Both the position numbers and the translations under genes were made by a program. A stretch of DNA of 12,393 bases from Paucihalobacter sp036825875 (GTDB lineage Bacteria > Bacteroidota > Bacteroidia > Flavobacteriales > Flavobacteriaceae): positions 1 to 12,393 of the forward strand of contig NZ_DAISXK010000062.1 of NCBI RefSeq assembly GCF_036825875.1, read 5' to 3'. Numbering within the stretch: position 1 is the stretch's first letter; every line of letters starts with the position of its first letter. This document shows, piece after piece, positions 1-6,241 of the stretch. The notes beneath the pieces are model-generated. The model saw only the letters and a program-made list of their open reading frames with translations, was not told where the DNA came from and ran no database searches.

Positions 1-55
1 AACGACTGGCACTAACCGACCGAAATCAGTGGCACAAATCGAACCGAAATATCCA
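1..55. mobile_element. Terminal repeats of an IS21-like insertion sequence (partial, one end)
   Basis: Two near-identical units lie in tandem at 7-26 and 30-50. Each begins TGGCAC and ends CCGAAAT, with a period of 23-24 bp, and both are preceded by A(C/G). Multiple short repeats at the termini are characteristic of IS21-family elements, where the transposase IstA binds them. Read from the minus strand, the first dinucleotide after the last recognisable host codon is TG (at 55-54), which fits the TG...CA terminal rule of that family. I therefore place the element boundary at about 55, with the body of the element to the left of the window. No istA/istB coding sequence is visible, so the family call is an inference from the repeat pattern alone. 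The element end supplies the last nine codons and the stop of the gene it interrupts. Confidence 0.55.
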
Positions 56-451
56 AGTATATCCGTCTCCTTTATAACCAGCTGTTAATAATGAAAAATT
101 ATGGTCATGAACTAACCCGTATGAAAATAGTTGATTTTGTGAATTTCTAACACTTACATTATTTGAAAGAACTGGCCAAAAGGTCATTCTAACATAATAA
201 TCATCACAATCGTATAATATAAAACTTTGTTCAGAGTAAGTATTTGTCGATTGAAAATTTAAAATATTATTCGTTAATTCCATATTAAGAAAGTCTAGGA
301 AAAAATTATCATTATTCGCAAGGAGTGCTAAATATTTAACACAATCCAAAATTGATTCCTCTTTACCAAATTTTATTATTTTATTTAAACTTTCAATAAA
401 TTCATTGAATGAAATCGATGCGTCATTATTATTAACAAATGTATAGGCCAT
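26..451 (-). pseudogene. HxH-motif (cupin-like?) protein, 3' end cut off by IS-like element
   Basis: I do not recognise a named family. The first 132 residues look like genuine coding sequence: an N-terminal helical part (about 12-65), then a strand-rich part. The latter carries FILYDCDDYYVRM (77-89) and YGLVHDHNFS (111-120), followed by LLTAGYKGDGY (121-131). The HDH at 115-117 resembles the HxH of cupin metal sites, but the glutamate and later histidine of a complete cupin are absent, because the gene stops soon after. Residues 133-141 (WIFRFDLCH) and the TGA stop are encoded by the IS-like terminal repeats at 1-55, so the natural C-terminus is missing. The start codon follows the stop of the HEAT-repeat gene by 1 bp, which implies translational coupling and a shared function. 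It is probably inactive here. A tailoring enzyme for the peptide encoded upstream is possible but unproven. Confidence 0.6.
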
Positions 452-452
452 A

Positions 453-1310
453 TCAATTAATTTTATTCATTTTTTTTAAATTATCCAATGCTTTTTTTGC
501 AGCGTGTTGGATCTCTTTGTGGGGATCATTTTCCATTAATTTCAATATTGCTATTCCTTTTGGAAAATCTAACTTAAAAATTGACCTTAATGCTTCCCAA
601 CGTATAAAATGAGAATCGCTTTTAGTAAAACCTATTAAAATGTCTAACGATTTTTTATTCCCTATTTGTCCTAATATTTTAATACTGGTATCAATTCTTC
701 CTTTATTAACATCTAACAAGGCTATTCTGTTAGGCATTAAAGTTTCAGAATCATATTCCCAGCAATAACTTAAAGCATTCTCCTTTTTTACCAAAGCTAG
801 GACAATAAAAGGCTTAGTTTTGTCAAGTTTAATGATTTCTTTAAATTTTTCGATATAAATTGTTTTATTTTTAATAATGAAACCGTTATGAAGAAATTCT
901 AATTTCGCATTTTTATTAAAACAATTTGGTTCTTCGACTAAATTCTGGTGGTAAATGGTGTATTTGAAATTTTCAATATTTAATAATGGGCAATAAAAAA
1001 TATCATTTGCATATGAGTATAGAACTTTACCCTCAAAATTAATATCCTTAGGTTCATTAAAAATAAAACTTAACTCAAAGTGCTCATTACTAAATAATAC
1101 AATTTTGTTTGACAAAGATTTAGCGGGTATATAGTACCTATTTTTATCAATGTTAAGCAATTCAGTGTTAAGCAATTCTATTAATGAAAACTGTTTACCA
1201 AAAGAATCAAATTCTAATTTAATTGCTTCAACTTCAACTAATAGATTTATCTTTTCTTCAAAATCATTTATTAAATCTGAATTAAATTTATTCTGTTCAC
1301 GAAACTTCAT
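453..1310 (-). CDS. HEAT-repeat protein of a putative peptide cassette, function unknown
   Basis: This is a 285-residue protein with no signal peptide or membrane segment, so it is probably cytoplasmic. Residues 1-55 are helical and charged. Residues about 58-200 are strand-rich with many aromatic residues (IVLFSNEHFELSFIF at 70-84, FIVLALV at 168-174, YCWEYD at 182-187) and match no family I can name. Residues about 205-282 form two to three HEAT-like helical pairs: IKILGQIGNKKSLDILIGF (210-228), HFIRWEALRSIFKLD (234-248), and NDPHKEIQHAAKKALDNL (261-278). The pattern of DPHxEIxxAAxxAL is typical of HEAT repeats, which are protein-binding scaffolds. It is the first gene after a terminator hairpin downstream of the 50-codon peptide gene, and its stop is 1 bp before the next gene. 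A partner or recognition subunit for a peptide-modifying enzyme is one reading. A DNA-alkylation-repair (AlkD-like) role seems less likely given the extra N-terminal domain. Confidence 0.75.
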   Translation of the reverse strand: MKFREQNKFNSDLINDFEEKINLLVEVEAIKLEFDSFGKQFSLIELLNTELLNIDKNRYYIPAKSLSNKIVLFSNEHFELSFIFNEPKDINFEGKVLYSYANDIFYCPLLNIENFKYTIYHQNLVEEPNCFNKNAKLEFLHNGFIIKNKTIYIEKFKEIIKLDKTKPFIVLALVKKENALSYCWEYDSETLMPNRIALLDVNKGRIDTSIKILGQIGNKKSLDILIGFTKSDSHFIRWEALRSIFKLDFPKGIAILKLMENDPHKEIQHAAKKALDNLKKMNKIN

Positions 1311-1320
1311 ATAATGTAAT

Positions 1321-1353
1321 AATTAAAAAAAGAGACCTATATAAGTCTCTTTT
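1321..1353 (-). terminator. Intrinsic terminator/attenuator after the peptide gene
   Basis: The arms at 1328-1336 and 1345-1353 (core GAGAC/GTCTC plus four A/T pairs) form a 9-bp stem with an 8-nt loop. On the minus strand the hairpin is followed directly by a run of T residues and then AATT. It sits 20 bp beyond the stop of the 50-codon gene and just 11 bp ahead of the HEAT-repeat start. It would end most transcripts after the short gene and let some read through. On the plus strand no gene is positioned to use it. Confidence 0.7.
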
Positions 1354-1372
1354 AATTGAATTCAGGAAAAAT

Positions 1373-1525
1373 CTACGTTAGTATATCAGCAATATAGGTA
1401 GCTGTTTGCACTGCCTTGTCAGCAAGATAAACTCCCAAACATGCTGGCCCACCAGTAAAAGATTCGTCACTGAAATTTGAATTAATTGGATTTTCCAAAT
1501 CAGGTAATAAGTTTAAAAAATTCAT
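1373..1525 (-). CDS. Small peptide with Gly-Gly motif; candidate RiPP/bacteriocin-like precursor
   Basis: This short reading frame of 50 codons has an ATG start at 1525 and a TAG stop at 1373. The first 26 residues are polar and acidic: MNFLNLLPDL opens it, then ENPINSNF, and SDESFTGG closes at Gly25-Gly26. The remainder (PACLGVYLADKAVQTATYIA, then DILT) is more hydrophobic and has a single Cys29. A leader ending in GG before a small core is the layout of peptides processed by C39-peptidase transporters or modified as RiPPs. The leader, however, lacks the classical LSxxEL pattern, so this is only suggestive. Support for a real gene comes from its placement: it fills most of a 310-bp gap, is followed closely by an intrinsic terminator, and lies upstream of two co-oriented genes of unknown function. 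No clear Shine-Dalgarno site is present, as is usual in Bacteroidota. It might instead be a chance frame. Confidence 0.5.
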   Translation of the reverse strand: MNFLNLLPDLENPINSNFSDESFTGGPACLGVYLADKAVQTATYIADILT

Positions 1526-1579
1526 AATATTTATTTAAAAGTTTCTAAAATAAATAAATAAAAAATGAATCTACCAAAT

Positions 1580-1594
1580 AATTAGTTCCTAATT
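1580..1594. promoter_or_regulatory. AT-rich inverted repeat between acyltransferase and peptide gene
   Basis: AATTAG and CTAATT flank a TTC spacer, giving a perfect 6-bp inverted repeat. It lies about 55 bp upstream of the peptide start and about 25 bp past the acyltransferase stop. It could be an operator for the peptide gene or a weak terminator for the acyltransferase. It lacks a following T-run in either orientation, so neither role is secure. I could not find a convincing TTG/TAnnTTTG Bacteroidota promoter beside it. Confidence 0.25.
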
Positions 1595-1620
1595 TGTTAA
1601 AAATAAAACAATTATAAAAA

Positions 1621-2418
1621 TCACCATCTGCGCAACTGGTTTAATGCTTCTTTTTCCATTAATTCCTCTTGTGGCACTACCTTCATAAATGATGGGTGTT
1701 GCTCAATAGCATATTCTATTTTTTCAACAATTTGATCGATGGTTTCGTTATCGTAATCAATCTCCAAGGCCGGTTTAATCTCCATAGATTGAAGAATGTT
1801 TTTCTTCTTAACACGTAATCCTTTTTTGTCAAAGGAGCGTCTAAAGCCATCGATAACAATAGGAATTACGATTGGTTTGTGGTATTTTATAATATGAGCA
1901 GTGCCTTTTCTAATGGGTTTAAATGGCGTGGTAGTACCTTGTGGAAAGGTGATGACCCAACCGTCGTCTAAAGCTTTTTTAATGTTTGAAATATCGCTCA
2001 TTTTAACTTGGCGCTGCACTTCTTTACCTTCGGCGCGCCAAGTTCTGTCGATACTTATAGATCCGGCATAAGCCATTATTTTTGGCAGTAATCCAGCTTT
2101 CATGGTTTCTCTCGCCGCTACATAATATACATTGAGTTTGGGATTCCATAGATAACCAATGTTTTTAATATTGTCGTCTCTACCGCTTAAACTAGCATTA
2201 AACACATGAAACATAGCCACCACATCGGCAAAATAAGTTTGATGGTTAGAAATAAATAGCACATTTGTATCTGGTAAATTTCGAAGAATTTCAGAGCCTT
2301 CTATTTGCAATTCATTAAAACCACGATAGCGCCTATGGGTTAAAGCGCCCATGATTCTAATTAACCACAATTTCAAAAACAAGTAATGACCAAAAGGGTT
2401 TTTCTTAAACAATCCCAT
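1621..2418 (-). CDS. PlsC-like lysophospholipid acyltransferase
   Basis: This is a 265-residue protein of the glycerol-3-phosphate/1-acylglycerol-3-phosphate acyltransferase superfamily. It is expected to move an acyl group to a lysophospholipid or related acceptor at the inner face of the inner membrane. The family blocks appear in order: ISNHQTYFAD (56-65) for block I, GSISIDRTWR (119-128) for block II, TFPQGTTTPF (157-166) for block III, and IVIPIVIDGFRR (183-194) for block IV. Two departures stand out: block I reads H-x5-D (His59, Asp65) instead of H-x4-D, and block III has FPQGT where most members have FPEGT. Residues 8-27 form a hydrophobic anchor. It starts 45 bp after the Nudix gene on the same strand and is probably cotranscribed with it. 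The acceptor cannot be told from sequence; an ornithine- or amino-lipid acyltransferase is also possible. Confidence 0.88.
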   Translation of the reverse strand: MGLFKKNPFGHYLFLKLWLIRIMGALTHRRYRGFNELQIEGSEILRNLPDTNVLFISNHQTYFADVVAMFHVFNASLSGRDDNIKNIGYLWNPKLNVYYVAARETMKAGLLPKIMAYAGSISIDRTWRAEGKEVQRQVKMSDISNIKKALDDGWVITFPQGTTTPFKPIRKGTAHIIKYHKPIVIPIVIDGFRRSFDKKGLRVKKKNILQSMEIKPALEIDYDNETIDQIVEKIEYAIEQHPSFMKVVPQEELMEKEALNQLRRW

Positions 2419-2463
2419 TATCTACGATTAATTGCGAACTACAAAAATAATAAAAGTGCGTTG

Positions 2464-3105
2464 TTAAAGTACCTTGTTGAGCAACTCTTTAATTTCACTG
2501 AGCATCATAGCCGTGGCTCCCCAAACAATATTACCATTTAAATTATAGGCAGGCACTTCAACTTCAATATTATAAGAAGTCTTCACTATGGTTGTACTTA
2601 TCATTTTTTCATTTAAAAAATCTTTTAATGATACTTCTACAATCGCATCAACTTCGGATTCTTGCTTAATGAATATCGGCGTATTTAATAAGGTTCCAAA
2701 ATATGGAAACACGGTAAAATTACTTGGTGGTATGTATAACTCGGTAAGTTGTTTAATATTTATAATGTTGTTTTTAGGAATGCCTATTTCTTCCTCAGTT
2801 TCTCTTAAAGCTGTGTCCATCAAGGTGACATCTGATTTTTCAACTTTGCCACCTGGAAAAGCAAATTGCGCCGAATGAACGCCTTTATAAGACTTTCGTT
2901 TTATTAAAACTATATACGTTTCGTTGTTAATATTAGGATAAAACAAGGCCATGACTGCCGCCTTTTTAGAATTTTTTATAACTTGCTCATTCATTTTTAA
3001 AAGCGCTTGCCGATAAGGTGGCGACATTTTAAATTGTGCCGTTTCACCTGGTAAAGGCAAATGCTCTAAATGAACAATTTTATCTAAAAACAATCCAAAA
3101 TTCAT
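2464..3105 (-). CDS. Nudix hydrolase, CoA pyrophosphatase type
   Basis: This is a 213-residue cytoplasmic enzyme expected to split CoA or acyl-CoA into phosphopantetheine and 3',5'-ADP. The Nudix box spans about 86-109, with G86, D92 in place of the first Glu, and RETEEEIGI at 101-109. The Asp at that point is usual for the CoA-active branch. The stretch KRKSYKGVHSAQFAFPGG (69-86) matches the NuCoA motif that lies just ahead of the box in this branch. The N-terminal LPLPGETAQFKMSPP (16-30) also fits the branch. I chose the ATG at 3105 because this N-terminal segment would be lost at the next Met (27). It is followed by the PlsC-like gene, so both may act on acyl-CoA pools. Its start codon is only 2 bp from the divergent isomerase start, so its promoter must lie inside the isomerase coding sequence. 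Confidence 0.88.
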   Translation of the reverse strand: MNFGLFLDKIVHLEHLPLPGETAQFKMSPPYRQALLKMNEQVIKNSKKAAVMALFYPNINNETYIVLIKRKSYKGVHSAQFAFPGGKVEKSDVTLMDTALRETEEEIGIPKNNIINIKQLTELYIPPSNFTVFPYFGTLLNTPIFIKQESEVDAIVEVSLKDFLNEKMISTTIVKTSYNIEVEVPAYNLNGNIVWGATAMMLSEIKELLNKVL

Positions 3106-3107
3106 TG

Positions 3108-3815
3108 ATGAAATTTATATTTCAAATAGTAATACTTCTATTTTTATTAAGCTGTGAAGATAGAAAAACTTCAAAAGAAATTAATAATAAGCCTGCAATA
3201 GATTCAGTAAAAGTTGAAAACACTGTTACCAAACCTGTAACTAAAAAGAAAAAACCAACTTTTAAAAGACTTACAGAAGCCAATGCAATGGAGTTTTTTA
3301 TGGAGTTTGATACGGATAACCCTGATGATAAAGTTAGAATATTCACAAAATTCGGAACAATAGATATTCAATTATTTGAACAAGCTAACTTTCACCGTGC
3401 CAATTTTATTTTTTTAACCAAACAGAAATACTTCGACAATACCTTGTTTCATCGTGTGGTTCATAATTTTATCATTCAAGGTGGCAACACCGATAATCCT
3501 GAGGTTGGAAGAAAACGCGGAAGGATAGGAAAATACTTGATTCCGAAAGATACCAGACATGGTTTTAAACACCACCGTGGGATGGTTTCGGTACCGAGTT
3601 CGGAAATTGAAAACCCACATAAATTAGCATCTCCTTATGAATTTTTTATTGTCCAAGCAGAAAAAGGCGCCTATCATCTAGATGGCGATTACACTATTTT
3701 CGGACAGGTAACCAATGGTATAGATGTTGTGGACGAGATCGCAAAACAAGAAACCGATCAAGCCGAATGGCCGCTGATAAATGTGGTGATTGATTCGGTG
3801 AGGATTATTGATTAA
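3108..3815 (+). CDS. Cyclophilin-type peptidyl-prolyl cis-trans isomerase, lipoprotein
   Basis: This is a 235-residue lipoprotein that catalyses proline isomerisation in the cell envelope. Residues 1-15 are a short lipoprotein signal ending in the lipobox LLSC (Cys16), followed by a charged linker rich in Lys and Thr to about 60. The cyclophilin domain covers about 74-235. Motifs seen are TKFGTIDIQLF (80-90), LFHRVVHNFIIQGGN (113-127) with the catalytic Arg116 and Gln124, YEFFIVQ (177-183), and HLDGDYTIFGQV (190-201). I chose the ATG at 3108, although the frame is open from 3036, because only this start puts the signal peptide at the N-terminus. Acidic residues follow Cys16 (E17-D18), which may favour surface export in Bacteroidota, but the match to known export signals is loose. 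Its 3' end overlaps the convergent TRIC gene by 11 bp. Confidence 0.92.
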   Translation: MKFIFQIVILLFLLSCEDRKTSKEINNKPAIDSVKVENTVTKPVTKKKKPTFKRLTEANAMEFFMEFDTDNPDDKVRIFTKFGTIDIQLFEQANFHRANFIFLTKQKYFDNTLFHRVVHNFIIQGGNTDNPEVGRKRGRIGKYLIPKDTRHGFKHHRGMVSVPSSEIENPHKLASPYEFFIVQAEKGAYHLDGDYTIFGQVTNGIDVVDEIAKQETDQAEWPLINVVIDSVRIID

Positions 3816-4419
3816 CCCGATACAAGGTAGGCAAGCTTATTTTAAAAACAACAGCAGTTAGCCTCACAACAATAACTACCAAACCAGAAATTAAAAATAC
3901 CAAATTGTTTTCAATAACATCCAATGCACTCAATCCAAAATAAACCAACCCACCAACTATACATGCGGTTGCATAAATTTCCTTTCGGAAAATTACTGGA
4001 ATTTCATTACATAAAATATCGCGAAGTACGCCACCGAAACAGGCCGACATCGTACCTAAGGCAATACAAATTAAGGGATGTAATCCAACGGCGAGACCTT
4101 TCTCAACTCCAATTACTGTATATAAACCAATTCCTATAGTATCGAATAAAAACAAAGACTTACGCAGCTTGTCTAATTTATAACGAAAGATGACTGCGAA
4201 TAAAGTTGACCCGGCAATAACATACAAAAACGTCATATCTAACATCCAGAAAACTGGGGTTTTTCCTATTAACACATCTCGTAAAGTACCACCACCAACA
4301 GCAGTTACAAAGGCAATTATAAAAACGCCAAAAGGGTCTAACTTTTTATTTAAAGCCACCAAAACTCCCGAAATAGCAAAAGCAATGGTTCCTAAAATAT
4401 CTATAATTTGGAAAAACAT
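3805..4419 (-). CDS. TRIC-type cation channel family membrane protein (UPF0126)
   Basis: This 204-residue inner-membrane protein has about seven hydrophobic segments arranged as two copies of the UPF0126 repeat. The first repeat carries FVTAVGGGTLRDVLIG (37-52), and the second carries ACFGGVLRDILCNEIPVIFR (126-145). The paired glycine-rich GGxxRD motifs are the hallmark of bacterial homologues of trimeric intracellular cation channels, which conduct monovalent cations. Length and repeat pattern are normal for the family. It lies 49 bp downstream of the RDD gene on the same strand and may share its transcript. No hairpin terminator was seen where it runs into the isomerase gene. Confidence 0.92.
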   Translation of the reverse strand: MFFQIIDILGTIAFAISGVLVALNKKLDPFGVFIIAFVTAVGGGTLRDVLIGKTPVFWMLDMTFLYVIAGSTLFAVIFRYKLDKLRKSLFLFDTIGIGLYTVIGVEKGLAVGLHPLICIALGTMSACFGGVLRDILCNEIPVIFRKEIYATACIVGGLVYFGLSALDVIENNLVFLISGLVVIVVRLTAVVFKISLPTLYRVNQ

Positions 4420-4468
4420 GAGTAAGCTTTAAGTTAAAAAATTACGTTGACAAAATGGCTTTTGCGAC

Positions 4469-5194
4469 CTACATATTTTGCGTGTAATAATTATAATCCT
4501 TTAATACGGTGTTGATAAATTCCTTATCGAACATATCCGATTCAATTTGTAAAGTGTTACAGATTTTAGTTCTTAATAAAGTGAGCATTTTAAAATCATT
4601 ATCACGTCTTGCAATCAAAAATGCTTCCTTTATTATACGTACGTCCTTATCGTTAAGTATTGTTACATTAGAAAACACAGGTTGATAATCATCCTTTACC
4701 TCTTCTAGAATGGTGCTGGATATTTTTTCTTTGTTCTTAACACTTATAACAACAGTTCCTGCAGCGGCATCGCCAACACGCTGTTTTTTATCGGATAGCA
4801 AAATGCTCATCACCCCAATAGAGGCAAAAAACAACCAAATATCCACCAAACGCAACATCCATCTAACCAGTAAATTATACCATTCGGTTGGTGCACCATC
4901 TAAACGTACAACTTTAATGCGCATAATCATTTTACCGATGGTTTGACCGCCAAAGGCTATGTTACATATAAGCGAATAAAAAAATGCAGGCAACAAAAAC
5001 AATCCTAAAAATCCTTGTCTGGTCCAATTATCAGCATCAAAAATTCTGGAGAATTCTACCAAATTTTCCATGATGGTGATGTAGGTGATTAAAATAACGC
5101 CATCTATTAAAAATGCCACGAAGCGTTCGCCTAAACCTATAAGTTTATAATTAAGATTTACATTTTGTGCGGTGTTAATTGCTAAATTGCCCAT
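4469..5194 (-). CDS. RDD-family membrane protein next to a MoxR/DUF58 cluster
   Basis: This is a 241-residue protein with an N-terminal RDD domain. The defining residues are in GERFVAFLIDGVI (22-34; Arg24, Asp31) and RLVDIWLF (115-122; Asp118). The domain also shows GGQTIGKMIMRIKVVRLDG (82-100) and QRVGDAAAGTVVI (138-150). Hydrophobic segments lie at about 26-43, 62-80 and 114-134. Residues about 155-241 are a soluble, charged C-terminal extension with no motif I can name. RDD proteins commonly sit beside SpoIIM, MoxR and DUF58 genes, and here the gene is divergent from that operon with 33 bp between the start codons, which suggests co-regulation. Some RDD proteins act as ion/proton antiporters, but nothing here shows transport activity directly. 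Confidence 0.9.
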   Translation of the reverse strand: MGNLAINTAQNVNLNYKLIGLGERFVAFLIDGVILITYITIMENLVEFSRIFDADNWTRQGFLGLFLLPAFFYSLICNIAFGGQTIGKMIMRIKVVRLDGAPTEWYNLLVRWMLRLVDIWLFFASIGVMSILLSDKKQRVGDAAAGTVVISVKNKEKISSTILEEVKDDYQPVFSNVTILNDKDVRIIKEAFLIARRDNDFKMLTLLRTKICNTLQIESDMFDKEFINTVLKDYNYYTQNM

Positions 5195-5227
5195 TGCAAT
5201 GTATATTCGTTTAAATTTTTAGATTCT
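5195..5227. promoter_or_regulatory. 33-bp divergent intergenic region between RDD and SpoIIM genes
   Basis: Two start codons face away from each other across only 33 bp of AT-rich sequence. It must hold both 5' leaders, so at least one promoter has to extend into the opposite coding sequence. I did not find a clear TTG...TAnnTTTG promoter on either strand. The call rests on gene geometry alone. Confidence 0.35.
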
Positions 5228-6241
5228 ATGCGCGAAGCATCTTTCGTGAAGCAAAATAAGGAAAAATGGCTGGTATTTGAAAAGGCATTACACAATAATG
5301 TGAAAATAAATCCAGACGACCTTGCTTCCTACTATATTCAGCTCACAAACGACTTATCATTTGCTCAAACCTACTATCCAGAAAGTAAGACATTGCTGTA
5401 TTTAAACTCGCTGGCTTCACAGGCACATCAAAAAATATATATCACCAAAAAAGAATCTAAAAATAAAATTATTAGTTTTTGGAAATATGAATTCCCATTG
5501 TTTTTTCAACAATACCACAAAACCCTGCTAAATACCTTTTTAATTTTCATGGCAGCAGTTTTAATTGGCGTGATTTCAACCTTAAACGACGACTCCTTCG
5601 TGAGACTCATTTTAGGCGATGCCTACGTTAATTTAACCATTGAAAATATTGAAAAGGGCGAGCCTATGGCCATTTATAAAAATGGCAGTAACATCGGTAC
5701 GTTTTTAGGAATCACTATCAACAATATCAGGGTTGCTATTTTGGCCTTCGCATTTGGAGTGATTTTTAGTATTGGCACTATCTACATTTTGTTTAGTAAT
5801 GGCGTTATGTTGGGTGCATTCATCACATTTTTTTACAACTATGGTTTACTTGAAAAAACGTCCACCATCTGGCTTCATGGTACCATCGAAATATCAGTGA
5901 TTGTTATTGCTGGATGTGCAGGTTTGGTAATGGGGAACAGTTTTTTATTCCCAAAAACCTATTCCAGGCGTGTTTCATTTACCAAAGGTGCAAAAGACGG
6001 TCTTAAAATAGTAGTGAGTACCATTCCTTTTTTTATAATCGCTGGATTTATCGAAGGATTTATAACAAGGTATGGCGAACAGATGCCGAGTTTTATTTCT
6101 TATGGAATTATATTTTTATCGCTTTTTATCATTGTATATTATTATATTGCATATCCAATTATTTTGAACAAAATAGCCAATCCTCTAAATCAAAAAAATA
6201 AAATAAGTGAACAAAACTTACATAGAACTTCGATTGCGTAG
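5228..6241 (+). CDS. SpoIIM-family (stage II sporulation protein M-like) membrane protein
   Basis: This is a 337-residue integral membrane protein of the SpoIIM/DUF95 family and the first gene of the MoxR operon. Residues 1-98 are soluble and helical, with REASFVKQNKEKW (2-14) at the start. Hydrophobic segments follow at about 99-118, 166-190, 190-205, 220-240, 262-279 and 289-312. The family signature is seen as IWLHGTIEISVIVIAGCAGL (214-233), in which the HGxxE core is conserved. In sporulating Firmicutes, SpoIIM works with a peptidoglycan hydrolase during engulfment. This organism type does not sporulate, so the name is historical. In Bacteroidota the family occurs in MoxR/DUF58 clusters, where its role is not established. 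The next gene starts inside its last codons. Confidence 0.9.
   Translation: MREASFVKQNKEKWLVFEKALHNNVKINPDDLASYYIQLTNDLSFAQTYYPESKTLLYLNSLASQAHQKIYITKKESKNKIISFWKYEFPLFFQQYHKTLLNTFLIFMAAVLIGVISTLNDDSFVRLILGDAYVNLTIENIEKGEPMAIYKNGSNIGTFLGITINNIRVAILAFAFGVIFSIGTIYILFSNGVMLGAFITFFYNYGLLEKTSTIWLHGTIEISVIVIAGCAGLVMGNSFLFPKTYSRRVSFTKGAKDGLKIVVSTIPFFIIAGFIEGFITRYGEQMPSFISYGIIFLSLFIIVYYYIAYPIILNKIANPLNQKNKISEQNLHRTSIA

Noticed and set aside
26..1310. The HEAT-repeat and HxH-motif frames as a single gene split by a frameshift
   Set aside because: Both have proper start and stop codons, separated by 1 bp, and their domains look complete at that junction; translational coupling explains the arrangement better.
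1611..1620. A minus-strand TATAAT just upstream of the peptide gene region
   Set aside because: Bacteroidota sigma factors use TAnnTTTG rather than the E. coli -10 box, and such a match is common in sequence this AT-rich.
2588..2878. A 96-codon plus-strand frame within the Nudix gene
   Set aside because: It lies wholly opposite a coding sequence with a complete Nudix box and has no recognisable feature of its own.
3036..3107. An upstream extension of the isomerase frame by 24 codons
   Set aside because: It would bury the lipoprotein signal peptide inside the protein and would overlap the Nudix coding sequence.
3122..3346. A 74-codon minus-strand hydrophobic frame within the isomerase gene
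   Set aside because: It is the antisense of the signal peptide and linker of a well-supported lipoprotein; its hydrophobicity follows from base composition.
5228..6241. Sporulation function suggested by the SpoIIM-like protein
   Set aside because: No other sporulation gene is present, the gene content indicates a Bacteroidota, and the family is widespread in non-sporulating bacteria with MoxR clusters.
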